Assembly: GCA_026874595.1 (NCBI GenBank)
Contig: CM049314.1
Span: forward strand, 12,208,729 to 12,272,728
Length of the DNA stretch: 64,000 nucleotides
Direction: 5' to 3'
Source of the DNA: Sipunculus nudus
Lineage: Eukaryota > Annelida > Sipuncula > Golfingiida > Sipunculidae
Position 1 is the first letter of the stretch. Every line of letters begins with the position of its first letter. The translations under genes and the position numbers were made by a program. Below, in pieces: positions 1-12,598 of this stretch. The notes beneath the pieces were generated by a model. It was not told where the DNA came from and did not search any database. It was given only the letters and a program-made list of their open reading frames with translations.

Positions 1-401
1 TAAGCACGATCCAGATATAGGCATTTTAGCAGTGTGGTTGACATGTCTTTCCCATGGTACCGTATAATGGCCTGTGCCACTCAAAGAATTTGAAAGTGTT
101 TCTTTAAAAAAAGTGCAGTGTACAGAATGCATTATGTGTGTGCTCAAGGCTGTGGCGTTCTGTTCAAGAATCCCTCTATAGCCGGTTCAGTATATTTTCT
201 TCCCTTTTAAATGATTCCAAATGTTCTATCTGCATAAACGAAATTGCATTAATTGTTTTGTTTGGCCTTAATGTTTCTTCTTTATGACATGTATTACCAT
301 TAAACGCAAACGTGAAAAGTAAAAAACCATAGAGCTTCTCTCCAGAACACGCCGACATCAAAAGGCCGTCATTCTCAACCCCCACAACAATAACTGTTGG
401 C

Positions 402-450
402 TTTATTCGTGATGACAAGTGACAGTAGATAATTTGAGTGGACGTTTAAT
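402..450 (-). promoter_or_regulatory. Candidate poly(A) signals of the Ig-domain gene
   Basis: On the minus strand, downstream of the stop codon at 875-877, an ATTAAA lies at 445-450 and an AATAAA at 402-407. Either would give a 3' UTR of roughly 430-480 nt. They are the first canonical or near-canonical signals I found after the stop. Such hexamers are common by chance in AT-rich DNA, so this is a suggestion only. The rest of 1-874 shows no other recognisable feature. Confidence 0.35.
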
Positions 451-874
451 AATATCGTCACATTTTACGATTTTTGACAAAAACAACATTGAAGGTTTCA
501 GCAACCGTCTTCTGCTGTAAGGTTGCTATTTCATCTGCGGCGATGATAAATTATTTTGGCGGTAAACGATGACGCATGCTCTATGGTATCTCCACTCCTA
601 ATAATAAGCGTAATTCATTTTGTCATCCAGTGTAAAACAGGCACAGAGTAAGTGTGTTCAGCGGAATTTTCTCCGTTGTATACCACGGTGCGATTCTCGT
701 TGTCATAGCAATGGCTCATCCAACGTCATAATCAGCGTAGGCAGTAGGACATACGTGTAGACTTGTACATGGACGCACACAGACGCATAAATAAATCATA
801 TTTAAAGAAGTGCCCAAAAGGCATCAATTTATATGTTTAAATAAACGTGCACCAATCTTCCTTTCTGAACGATA

Positions 875-1839
875 TCATTTTGCGAACTGAACATCAAATT
901 TGACTTCCTTTTTTCCATAACGATTTGAGGCCCGACAAAAATAACTCCCTGTGTGTCGAGCCTGAGGATTATGAAATATATATGTGGCCCCATAGCGGAG
1001 TAAATCTGCTATATTAGTATAGTTCACCCTCGTCACACCGAACCTTGGAATGGTCGAGATATCGGGGAACGAACCATTTACTTTAGCGTAACCATAATTG
1101 TGCAGTGAAATTTGAGGACGTGGGTTTCCCACTGCCCGGCAGCGGACACATGACTTTTGTCCGCTTCGCAGGGAAACAATTCGATTGTTAGAGTCACTAT
1201 CACATGCAACAAAGTCAACTAAGGGTGGTCTATGTCTTTTTACGCCCCTAATGTTAAGTGTAGCGGCAGTGAACATTTTTGTACTATTATCTTCTAAGAA
1301 ACAAATGTAGCTTCCGATCTCTTCTTCAGAAATTTTGCGTAACCTTACGCGTACTCTGTATGTAAAATACTGATAAACTTCACTAGAAAATTCAGCCGTG
1401 ACCTTATGCCTTCTGGCAAAATCGGATTTTGTTCGATTTCTCACCGAGGCATCCACAAAACCTATACGTTCATCAGTGACGTTGAATCCTTTCTTAGATA
1501 AATTGGTAACACGACGTCTTAGCATGGTCAGCTCGGCTCTTTTTCCGTCGTTTCTGTAGGGCACGCGCACCTCGCAGACCGCGGCAGGGGAGTTACCTTC
1601 GGATAATCCAGAACGGAATATTGGTACTCGGAGCCATTCTGGGCTGAGTATCAGCGTATTTTGGAACCGCAAAGGTGGCTTGATGACTGTCCGGACCTGA
1701 ACCTGAAACATTTCATCATCGGTTACGAAGAAGGTCTCAAAGTCCAGTGGATAGTCATCCTTAGTCACCCCGATTATCTCTAAGGTGGTTGCCGTGACGT
1801 CATAGGAGCGTATTTCGTGCATGGTGTAATTAGCGCAAT
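875..1839 (-). CDS. Terminal exon of a secreted Ig-superfamily protein
   Basis: This exon encodes 320 residues plus a TGA stop and starts after a strong acceptor (TTTCTCTTACAG, AG at 1841-1840). The first two bases complete a split codon, so the intron is phase 1. Numbering from the in-exon Met at 1822, one Ig-like domain spans about residues 55-192: Cys83 (AAVCEV) pairs with Cys174 in an F strand, GSYICF, with an unusually long 91-residue spacing. A second spans about 200-313: Cys228 (VRCRAVGNP) pairs with Cys296 in TGSYFCRASN, a classic I-set-like ending. Residues 1-50, with the preceding CANYT, look like the rest of a more N-terminal domain. There are at least seven N-X-S/T sequons (for example NYT, NLS, NVT, NRT, NST, NGS). 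The protein ends immediately after the last Ig strand, with no membrane segment or GPI-type tail, so it should be secreted. That Met is probably internal, not the start. The long Cys spacing recalls molluscan Ig recognition proteins, but I see no fibrinogen or lectin domain and cannot name the family. Confidence 0.85.
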
Positions 1840-2249
1840 CTGTAAGAGAAATTGAGACATCATCAGGAATAGGTCACATGCAGCTAAGCAAGCGTATAGA
1901 AATTATTTTATAATAATTATTATATTTAAAAGACATGTAATGTCAGATAGCAAGTATACTTCCTGCAAACAAACATCTTCATATGTGGCGAAGCAATTAA
2001 GTTGTCCCTTTGTTGTCAACTCTGTTGACTGGTTGGTTTGTGTATTACAAAATTGTTTAAAAAGTTATGAATGAACGAATTTTCGTGATATTTTGTTCAA
2101 GGGATGGTTTTACACAGAATCAATTAAATTTTGTTGGTTATGTGGGTCATCAAGGTATTTTTATTGAAAGAAAACTATTCTTATGTGAGAATATGCTTTG
2201 CCTTTATATCGCGGTGTATGGGGCAGTCTTTGTTCTGGAAATGACCTAC
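1840..2249 (-). other. Short phase-1 intron between the last two exons
   Basis: This 410-nt stretch is bounded on the minus strand by a donor ACAG|GTAGGT (GT at 2249-2248) and the acceptor CTTACAG ending at 1840. It is AT-rich with a pyrimidine run before the acceptor and holds no other feature I could see. Confidence 0.6.
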
Positions 2250-2347
2250 CTGTAATCCCACGATGGAGTTGGTAAATGTGATATTCATAATCATATTCAC
2301 AGGATAATTTGATTCGGATTCAGGTGGATGTATACTTCTTGTTCTGA
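2250..2347 (-). CDS. Probable exon 2: start of the N-terminal Ig domain, with a one-base frame problem
   Basis: The 3' end is well defined: the donor ACAG|GTAGGT gives phase 1, which the terminal exon requires. Read in that phase the end translates as KLSCEYDYEYHIYQLHRGIT, a typical Ig B-strand with Cys, and joins smoothly to DCANYT in the next exon. In that frame a TGA lies just upstream, near 2327-2332, with no AG in between to act as an acceptor. One frame over, the upstream part reads SEQEVYIHLNPNQI, a plausible Ig A-strand, and starts after a TAG at 2350-2348 in phase 0, matching the phase-0 donor of the signal-peptide exon. One extra base between about 2312 and 2330 would reconcile the two. 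The acceptor lacks a good pyrimidine tract, so the 5' boundary is uncertain. Explanations are an assembly indel, a polymorphism, a disabled gene, or wrong exon limits. Confidence 0.5.
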
Positions 2348-5300
2348 CTACATATCTAGCTTTAATGTCATGCCCATGCATACCGTCCTGTGCGCTATGG
2401 CATCGAATAGCCCCTTATTACATACATATTTATAAAGAATAGAGTGGACAGCATCTAGAATGAATACTATCTCTCTTATATACCAGATATTTAAATTTTT
2501 TATCCGTTACTTGGCATGTTTTACCGGTGTGCAGCAGCGCATATCAGTCGAAACAGCAGACGTAACCTATTTGTTTGGTCCGTTAAAAACGAGGCAGCTG
2601 TCATACTGACATCAAATTGACTTGTGTAATTCGGTTCATTAAAGTCATGTTGCACTCTCGGTTTTCTTCCCTTCATGCCAGTTTTTATCTGTAATCGGAA
2701 TCCAGGCGTTTTCTAGGAACATCTGGGGTTCTGTCATTTTTATCCTAAATGGCATTTCCATTGTTGGAATGACTACGGGAATAAAATGTCAAAACAATTC
2801 CCAGAAAGGAAAAATGTTGATGAATTGATTCGATCTTTGCAAGCACTAAAACATTTGAATGATTTACTTTCATGTAGTCCAGTTTAAATTAATCATGTTG
2901 TGATTTGAAAAGTCAAATCAGACACGTGAGCCAGAATTCTGCCACAATCATTGAACACTGCGGATGAACGTAATATTATTAGATGTGCTTCAATTCGAGC
3001 CTGTGACCAAATGAAGCAAGCTCTAATTACATATTCGGTTAACTTTATTGTCATGTCGTGTGTTTAATTTTAACTGCGTATTAAAAAAGGCATCGTCTTG
3101 AGCAGCTATTTGATAACGATTACAAAAATGTTCCAGCCGTAAAGGTTTTTTTATGAAACCGGATGGTTCGCGAGTGATAACATTCAATTAACAGATGGTC
3201 GAAAATTAGAAGCCCGCTATTGGATTCTGTAGTCCTAGGTAATTCACTTGAAAAAGATCAACAATTAGAGAATCTCATTAGGACTCTGCAATATTACCCT
3301 CTTTCCGCAACATAAGTTTTGCCAAGCTTAACGCGTTCAAGTTATCTGGTGGACTTCAAATGTTGATAACTTCACGCAGTTTGTTCTGAAAATGGCAAGT
3401 AACTCAACTGAGAAATTTCTCTTCGTTACCTAAATATCTTACTTACAATATATGTCCATAAATCATGCCATACATACAACTTTTAACCCACACTGGATAA
3501 TACTACATAACATAAACCCAACAATAATATTACTAGAAAAAAATGAAGCTGTTGGATAATAATAAATGCCCATAATCTCAAGAGACTGTTAAGTAGAGCA
3601 CTTTTTTATATGTATTAAACACCCTTTACATGCACATTTGAAAAATGCATACAAATAATTAACGAAAGTAGATGTTATGTTATGTTGTCATGACCTCTCC
3701 TCAGGATAAATAATAATGCGGGTCTCATTGGTTCGATTGCAATTCTTTTCCCTGTTCCGAAATTGGTGGTGAAACCAAGAGAATCTTACAAAGCAGCGGT
3801 TAGAGCGAAGGGGATATAGAACGGCTGCTGTGTATAACGCTGTGTAAGCAGTGTACCCAGAGGAATAACCTTATTAGGGGAGGTCAACGCTCAATAAATA
3901 GCGTTTAAGGTCGTTACATTGATTATTTACCCTGTGGGTTGTCCTGTCCAATCTGTGATTTACATAAGGATGAATCTAAAGCAAGTCATAAATTATTACA
4001 AGGACGCCATTGACCAGCAGGACTCCGACAACAAGACTAAGGCTTCGTCCCCTGATACTGGTAATGGTCTGGAGAAGTGGACCTTCACAATCTAATCATA
4101 GGTTTATCAAAGGAAATCAATGGCTAAGACGCCGACAGAGACGCCCCAAAGGTGCTCACAACGTCCCTGGCACATCTACTAAGAATCCCCTGACCTAAAG
4201 TTCACCAGGAGACGGCAAGGCACACTGTATATCGTCAAGGGAGCAGTGAGAGAAAACAAACACCAAAACAAAAAAAGTAATTATGCTATTTACATACACA
4301 AAACCATGTTAAAATTGTACATTCATATCAATTATGTATGTTTTTGAGACACATCTCGATGTTGTTTCATTTAAATCAAATATATGCTTCTTGCTGTTTA
4401 TTTTAACAAAGACATAATTTTTCTTCCACCTCAGACTTCAGAAATTATTTAGTTCCTCTTTCCACAGGAGCTGCTGTCTCTCTACAACATTTCATTCAAT
4501 TTCCTCCAGTACTTTAATTTGGTAAAAAAAAGAAGACAAATTTCCAAGGCATAATCGCGTAAAGCGGTCAAATTCTGTCAGTGAAAATGATGAAGTGTAT
4601 TTGATCACTATTTGTCTTGATACGAAAATGTCTATTCAGGAGGTTTTCAGATGGAAACAAAGACAATTTATGGTGGGCCCCGTCACCAAAAGGATGCTCG
4701 TCCAAATCCAATTCCAAAACTAGTTGTAAATACATTGACTCTATTGTCCCCGAAAGGAGGCAATGCGTTAATCCCGTGTGTGTATGTGTGTGTGTTGATT
4801 CACAACATGAACGGAATTTCATAGGATTTTATTGACATTTCGAGAATGGGCCGACTAAGAATCGATTAGCTCTTGGTCTGGATCCGGCATATGATCTGAA
4901 TATAGGAACGTTATCAAGGAATATTCACAGATGTAAAATCACTTATGCACGAATGAAACTGGTAATTTGGGCCGAAAATGTGAATGCAAACAAAGTTTTG
5001 GGAGCATCATAAATTAAGGAGCATCCCACGGTAGGACATGTCCAAATGGACTTCCAGTAACTAGAACGTGCATCACTTTTGATTAACTAATGAAGTTAAT
5101 AGCTTCCATAGGAAGTTTGAGCATTTTCTTTTTATTACAATTTAACAGGAATGACGCTCAAAAACAGAGGGTGAACGTTGAATTGTCACCATGATGCCAC
5201 CTTTAAGGCTGAATACTGACTTATAGTGACCATTCTGCCTTTGGTGATAGAATGTGTGCAAACGTGAATTCTATCTAGGATCATCATAGTTGACATGTTA

Positions 5301-7472
5301 TATGTAAACACATGTATGGATATGTTGACTCCATATTGGTCAGACTATAAACACGAAACCCAAAATTAAATTAACAAGCTATGTAAATAAACCCTGTACA
5401 TAAATTCAACGTCATACATTGGACAATTGGAACTAGAAGCCACAGAAATTTCGTAGGAAATGGTACTGGAATAGTAATCATTTATTTATACTTATTTTCA
5501 GATATAAAGTTACTAGTTTCATGTGCAAAATTTTTTACTTTTCCATGAATTTCACAGGATGAAATACCAAACGTAGTTGTGCACGCATGCTTATTAAGCA
5601 CCTGAGATGTATGTTTAAATTGGCCGAGAAATTTTATGTTTAACACGGTCATACACTCCAGGTTCATCAAGACATTTTTGGTAACCATGGAAACGTCGTC
5701 AATTGCAAGCCATCAGGGGGGACAGCGCTCAGCTCTTGAGGACACAGGTTATACGTTAGCACAAGCCAACCCTCCAATTTACGAGAATTCTTGTCCAATT
5801 ACCTGCGCTCGAAATACAAACCTTACAGAACAGCACGTAGCTGACACTCCCAACCAAGTAATTGCCTCAATTACGGGACGAGAGCGGCGTTTCCTGGACT
5901 CTTCTACCAACTGATTATATTCAAATTGAACTGCCTTGTAGCAGGTGTTTTGTAGGAGCGTACAGCTCCCGAGTTTGCAAGGAAATCCTGGAGCAACGTG
6001 GAAAAACTCGAACAGGAAAAGCGGCATAGTTAAAAATATGCTTCATTAGCATACCTCCCTGGATGACAGTATATGGTGGAGGGGATATAGACGGATCCCG
6101 TTTACTTTTCACTTATCTCCATATTACATAAGAACATGAAATGAATTTGTGGGTTCAGATTTTTTACTTGACAGAGAATAAAATCCTTGCTGATAGGTTT
6201 GAAATTTCAGTAGACAGAAAAAACACAAGAAAAGAATTGTGTGTTTTTACTTAACTTGTTACGATAGTTATTTTTCTGTAATAATCAATTTCATACTGTG
6301 GTATAGCTGTTAAGTCATGTGAGTAAAAAATGTTAGGTTTTGTTTTAAATTATAATTTTTTTGTCCCTTGAGAGACAGAAGATGTCAGCTTAGGAGGCTA
6401 CCGCTATGGAAACGTCCTTACACTTGTTTTCTGAGTTTTGGATTGCTGGTTACAGAAACTTATATGAGGTAGCGTTGGCGAGGCAGGATAAACTATACCT
6501 AGATCACGGACAAACTCGAACTGCACCCAGATTTCTAAATATATGCCAGTACAAGCTTTCACCAGTCTTCCATATTAAATCTTATTATATGAAGATCTTA
6601 CAGGAAAGGCGAGATAAGAACTATTATGTTAAGACACACATACCTTTACATAAATCTTCTCATATTCAGGCATTAGGAAGGAGATATTTGCTTAGCAAGT
6701 GTTTGACCGAGTCAGGATGTCGTACGTGTTATTTGTTCTAAAAAAATACTGACATTTTGAAAATAATTATAGATTGATGGGTCCGCAAAGAACTAATTTT
6801 ATACTTCAACAAGAAACTTTTCTACGAACACCAAAGACAAAAATTAAACGAGAGTTTCCTATTTTTATTTTACAGACAAACTGAACGATTTAGAGGGAAA
6901 TGTACAAAAGTTTGTTGCTGCTCGACGTTTATTCTGCATTAAAGTCAGTGTCACATCTATCTATAATTTGCTTTTATGGAGAATGATCTACCAATGATAC
7001 TACTTAATAACATATCTTTGGGTAGGCACAAAAAAAGTCATTTGGCTACAGGGGCATATTTCGATACCTGAATTCTGTTAACTAAAGACAATCCCTTGAA
7101 CCCTTCATAAAAAGCTAGAAAAGGCCCTCCTCACCGTAGACAGGCTCTTCGATTTGTATAAATCCACTTTTTGTCACACCAAAAACTCAAAACACATTAA
7201 CAAGGACATCTGGTTGCAAGAGAGACAAACCAGAGTTTTGCAAAGGCTTTTAGCACCAAGTGACCGTTCTGCTTCCGCACATGTGCAACCACCCACCTTG
7301 TCGTATATGTTTCATCCGTTTGTCAGCATTGCTGTGTTCACTAACAGTTTGTAGATAAACAAGTTGATACATCGATCACAAAGGCGTTATAAGGACTTTT
7401 CATAACAGGAAATACCAAAAGTTCATTGATATGTACATTGAGCCAGAAATCACTTAAATTCGATAGAAAGGC
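2348..7472. other. No gene recognised
   Basis: AT-rich sequence with only short, unremarkable reading frames on both strands. A short GT microsatellite lies at 4776-4795. I saw no domain, splice-supported exon or mobile-element end. Confidence 0.5.
4776..4795. repeat. (GT)n microsatellite
   Basis: About 20 bp of GT repeats interrupted once by GTAT. Confidence 0.9.
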
Positions 7473-7868
7473 ATGAGAATAGCTGGCTTTAACTATGCTT
7501 CGTTGCTTTGCGCTATTTCCTTCTTTATCATTGTTTGCTCTGTATTATTAACATATGGTATAACGATTACCCTACCCATACTTCCCACATACAGTTACAC
7601 AGAGAGGCGGCCACGAGGATTACATGTTACCTTCAATAGGGAGGCCATTGTGTACGACTGCTTTGGGAAGCCGGGTAGTGGGGGGTTGAACGCGGTACCA
7701 GCGGATGGAGACTGGCTTGGATGCTCTGAACACCAGCGTGACTGCAACGTGACCGTTATCACTGCGGATCTGTCGACGTAGTAGACTGATACCGTGGACA
7801 CCCCAGATCTCGCCCCAAGAGTGCTGAAATACATCAACGACAACGTGCCGATAAAGTACTGGAATTAA
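7473..7868 (+). pseudogene. Broken type II membrane-protein-like reading frame, unidentified
   Basis: The frame opens with an ATG at 7473 and encodes a short N-terminus, a hydrophobic segment at about residues 10-36 (SLLCAISFFIIVCSVLLTYG), then a Cys-containing luminal-type stretch with DWLGCSEHQRDCNVTV and one NVT sequon. It reaches two adjacent in-frame TAG codons at 7779-7784, then stays open in the same frame for another 27 codons (ending KYINDNVPIKYWN) to a TAA at 7866. The layout (short tail, signal anchor, stem, Cys-rich start of a domain) resembles Golgi type II glycosyltransferases, and the CxxxxxxCxVT spacing faintly recalls the start of GT10 fucosyltransferase domains. That similarity is from memory and is not established. 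The double stop suggests decay. Alternatively this is one exon ending before the stops, but the local GT (GAC|GTAGTA) is a weak donor. Confidence 0.35.
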
Positions 7869-10800
7869 TAAATAAGCTGTGAAAGGTTTATTTTTAACTT
7901 AAAAAGTCGCACGGGGCTTATATTATATTCCCATTACCATCTCTCTGCAACAAAATTTTTAAACTTTTGTTGATAGCAATTTTCCAAACCTGTTTAAGTA
8001 ACATATAATAATTATCATTATTATTAAGTAGTAGTAGTAGAAATAGTATTAATAGCAATAGTAGTAGTAGCAATAGTAGTAGTAGTACAGTATATATTAA
8101 AGGGAAGTTTGAGAGCATAACATAACTGTCCTTAAATAAAGTGTCATACAGATATCTTGAGTGAATATTCATATGACAAGCCCACTATTCAAGGCCCGTT
8201 GGACGTTACAAGAGCAAGGGGACTTACTGTGTTATCAAAATAGTAAGTGATTAACGGTATACGCTGTATATACACGTGTTTAATGTACTAAGCATATATT
8301 TCCATCAAGGAATGTATTCCTGAACTGTTTTGGGCTCATTATTCTTAAAAATCAGGGGTGATTTTTTTATCATATTGTATGCAGTACGTGTCGTAAGAAC
8401 ATGTTATGATACCTCTAAAACACACTGTTGCTTGAAGTTGAATTCGATTTAAATGTAACCATGCAACGACTGTTGCCATGGTGACGCTAAGCAGATGGGG
8501 AATAAAAAATGCACACATAATCTCCGGTGGTGTTCGTAAAATTGCGGGGGCCTCGAAAATGCTCTCTGTCTATAGCAATCAAAAGAGGAAGGAAGAGGAA
8601 TGTCAAATATCCCAGGATTGTGAACATTAATTGGCTCAGCAACTTATAATCCTGCAAAATACCTTCACCCACAATCAGATTAAATACCAGTGATGCTGAG
8701 AAACACCATGGTACACTGTGAGGGAAGAGAGATCCTTTTTCTTGCTTAACCTTTTATTTCTTCCTGCTCAAGACGACGCAGATGTACCACATACAAATCA
8801 ATTCCATGGACGCGCGGATTCGAAGCAGCATGGGTGTTATTTAAATCGGCTCTCACGTTTCTACATTCGGTATTCTTACCAAGTGATACGATTTATACAC
8901 CAATAAAGCCGCCTCTTACCGACAATGAATCTTAATAAACTCAAAATGTCAGGAAAATGTTGCGGAGTCACGGAGAGAAAAAATATTGAACAAACCCGTC
9001 TGATGTTAACATACATGCCAGAGTTCCAGCTTATGCACACTGATACACCATATGTCGATTTTGTGAAGTTTTGTTCTTAAATTATATGAATTATTTATCA
9101 TACAAAATTAGCATGTTGTAATCAAGAGACCTGCAGAAATAAAAATAACGTGCACGTTCTTTAAAGAAGACTTAATGAGTAATTTTAGTTGGGAGGATCC
9201 AAGAACTTGCACGCTGATGCACGTCAAGAGAGACTTAAATTGTCACTACACGATTTACAGTCATGGCATAGGTGCTGCTTGCTGTCAGTCCTTATTTATA
9301 CAACTTTGAAAAAAAATGATGTAAAAAGTGTTCTTCTGGGAACTGTTTGTGATGGCGACGCCCTGTCGATGAAGGCTTTTGCACACGGCCATTCATGCAG
9401 ACTCCAACAAACATATCGTAAAAAAAAAACTTACAATGGCCTATAATATTCATCATACAAGTATGGAGTCTATGTTACATGCTGAGCCTGTGAATTAAAT
9501 AAGCACAAGCGATTTGAAATAATACTAAACAGGAAACGAATATGAGTCGGTAAATGATAAAATAGAACAGCAATGCACTAAAGTGACGTTAATTTATTAT
9601 ATCTAATATCAGTGACAAATGATTGATTCTAAACACTATGACTTACGGCATGATTACGCTACTAAAGTTGTAAAAGGGGGTATACGGAAAAGCATAATCA
9701 TCCATTTCATTCAATCTTTAAGCATTTCTAAACCCGAACCAGTAGTGTAATTCAGGATACTTCCCAGCTTTTATTCCCAGACACTGCATTACTATAGTGT
9801 GGTGTATTTGATTATTAATGACTGCATGTATGGTCGAAAAAAATGTTATTATTACGTGGTTATATTCATTGTCGCTGTATGTTTTGTCTTAGTTGTAGAA
9901 AAGCCAATTACTGCGAATTTTAGATAACTGAATGTAGTCAGCTATCCGTCTTCGATCAGTGTGTCTAATTCTATTGTCTATCTGTCCGAAGATATTCAAA
10001 CACTGAGCTAACAACTTACACATACGGCTATTATAAAAGAAAAATTATTAAGGGGCATTGGTGCACCATAGAGTTATACATTCGCAAATTAAAGCTCCAA
10101 TATGTGACAGGATCTTCCTTACGCAGAAGTAAATATACAGAGACAGGCAGTCGTTAACTGGATGTCTTTTTTAGTCCGTTATCCACGGAAACCTGACCCA
10201 CCACCGAGAACGATGTAGTGCACGTAACACACATTAACACATGGACGTTGTGTGTATTTATTTTCATGCAAATTCATAACTTGTGCCTAAAATAGGGGGC
10301 CACTAGGAGTGGTTCCACTGTAGTTCTTTGTTAGCTGAATAATAAAGTAGTTTATATTGGTTAGTTTTAGTTGTACATATCTATACTAAATGGACATAAA
10401 ACACAGAATCCACAACTTACAAAGAGTGTAGGAATTCTTTCATCTGGATGAATTAAGAACAGAACAAAAAACTCAAAGCAGAATGCTAACAACTATCAGA
10501 ACAAGCTCATCGACTAATGTTATACAAAACGAACACAATCATAAAACTGATCCAAAATTATACCGACTCCGTATCTCTGGAGCCTAGAAAACCATCAGCT
10601 AAGTAGATAATGGAATATCCTTATTTAACTGAGTGTGGTGATGACCTTATCCCTGGATGAGGGAACAATTTTTTTTCCAGAACAGAAGTATAACTAAACC
10701 TGACAGGGGAGTCCTTCTATCAATTACATCGAGGTAGGCCTAAATAAGAGTGGGCTGAGTTGGTTCACATGCCCTATGAATTAAAGTAGAGGGCTGATGA

Positions 10801-10870
10801 AGCTACGGGCCGATACTGGTGAATTATATCCAGCCCTTATTAACCTGACCGCCATAACTCTTACTCAAGA
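7869..10870. other. No gene recognised
   Basis: AT-rich sequence with an imperfect TAG-triplet repeat at 8025-8094. Reading frames are short and without domain character. Confidence 0.5.
8025..8094. repeat. Imperfect (TAG)n / (AGT)n microsatellite
   Basis: About 70 bp of TAG triplets with interruptions. It produces a spurious poly-leucine reading frame on the minus strand. Confidence 0.85.
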
Positions 10871-10945
10871 CTTAATAGCTCACCTGTAAGTTAAAACGGC
10901 CCCTCAGCGGACCGCGGGTTCCAATGGGCGATTTCATCTAAATAA
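10871..10945 (+). mobile_element. tRNA-like SINE head
   Basis: An A-box-like TAGCTCACCTG at about 10875-10885 is followed about 30 bp later by a B-box-like GGGTTCCAATG at 10916-10926, the spacing of a RNA polymerase III internal promoter. The flanks do not form a tRNA acceptor stem that I can see, so this is more likely a SINE 5' end than a tRNA gene. The body probably continues to about 11.1 kb, but I cannot place its end. Confidence 0.4.
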
Positions 10946-11369
10946 CAGGCCTGTGTGATTTATTGTGTCCGCGTATTTGGCACAAGTAAGTGGTCTTAAC
11001 GTGCAAAGGACCGGTGTATTGATGGTTCCACGTCAAGAGCTCTCAGTCTCTCCGGCACTCTGGCTTTGACTAACGGAACTGTCGGCTGGTCATCAATAGC
11101 CCCACTGAGAACCATTTATTAACGCCGAGGAGCAGGTAAAACCAACGCTGGAGACCGAGGTACTGAAAAATATACTGATCTCGGAATTTCAGTGTCCTGT
11201 GCTTTCTAAATCCCCGATAACATTTTAATATTCGGGACCGAAAATTGTTACATATTTTGAGGGGTGGTGGTATCACCAGGGTGAAAGCACGTTTTCTCCC
11301 TTTTTTGTGCGCTCCATACGCTTCATAAAGAACATACTGCGATAACGTATGTGGACCGTAGTAATCAAG

Positions 11370-11640
11370 TTTCCCATCCGTTCGTCTGCTTTCCGTCCGT
11401 CAAATTATCTTACATTCACGCACATTATCTCAAGAACCTTTAAAGATATTGATGGGAAAATTTTATCGAAAAATGTCACCCATGATGGAATATAAGCTTT
11501 CGAATACTGACTTGTTGGAAATACAGTATGGCTGCCGGGAAGCGGTCTTGGAATTTCTTCCGTCCGCATTCTCTTAACATATCGTTCAGTGACTATAGTG
11601 ATTTTGTTACTATAGATAGTCACCTATGAGTGTAGGCTTT
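11370..11640. repeat. Possible dispersed repeat with a CCGTCC-rich start
   Basis: The stretch opens with runs of CCATCCG/CCGTCCG and then reads as ACATTATCTCAAGAACCTTT, a wording I associate with high-copy repeats of marine invertebrates. There is only one copy here, so this is recognition by style alone. Confidence 0.25.
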
Positions 11641-12074
11641 GGGCGTTATAGCATCCAGACCCCTCAACACGCAGTATCACTACACGGCTGGCATTTTAAG
11701 AAATTGAGCATCGCGGTGCCCTGTTTGAGGTACTTCATTTCTAGATTCAAATATGGATTATTACTAAATCTCTAATATATGATGTGGTGTATTATCTTGT
11801 ATTATCTTGTGCAGTGTAAACTGTGAATTAATAAGACTTTTCTGTCGACATGTTACCTGAGAATTATTTCCCAACAATGCCAGATCCGATTGCAGGTTTC
11901 ACTTAAGCCCATTGTCATATGAAACAACTTTTTTTTGGATTTGCTTACGATGTTGGTACAAACTGACTTTGACCTTATCATATAGTGTTTACAGGAGCTG
12001 GCCATGGAATACCCATGGCTACAGGGCTGTAACGGAAATATTATGTATTTAATTGTTGTTTGATGTTTGCGTTA

Positions 12075-12092
12075 CCCCCCCCCCCCCCCCCC
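12075..12092. repeat. Poly(C) tract
   Basis: Eighteen consecutive C. Confidence 0.95.
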
Positions 12093-12578
12093 ATGAAGGA
12101 GAGTTTACCATGTAAAGCTTAGTCAGATCTGACCAAAGTGGTTCAGACAATAATATTCGGCGTTCAGCGTGAGGACATGCATTAATCCCTACATGTTTTG
12201 CATAATACAGCAGTGTTGACTCAGTTGAGATATAAATTGTAACTTAATGTTGAAGAAAACCAAGTAATTATTACTTCCATCGGCTCTTGTTTACAGCCCG
12301 ACAAGGCATGTTGCGACGTCAAGGGGATCTATGAGGGAACACGATCTAACGAGTGTCTTTAGTAAATCTGCATAGATCCCCCCTTTTAATTGGTATGCGA
12401 TTCAAATTTGGGGTTGTATCGAAACAGAGGGGGAGGGGAACTCTCCCAACAGGTGTTCGGACATCATACCTGAATGGAGTCTGAATGTGCGGGCTAGAAC
12501 ACCCAATGGCCAGGTCCAAGCATGGAATGGAGAGAAATTGTGCCAACAAATACCCCTTCCCCAGTTTAAACGGAGAGA

Positions 12579-12598
12579 GGGGGGGGGGGGGGGGGGGG
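12579..12598. repeat. Poly(G) tract
   Basis: Twenty consecutive G, preceded by GAGAGA. Confidence 0.95.

Noticed and set aside
2250-2381. Longer minus-strand frame (start at 2381) as the coding frame of exon 2
   Set aside because: It ends in phase 0 at the good donor, while the terminal exon requires phase 1 and hits a stop at once if entered in phase 0.
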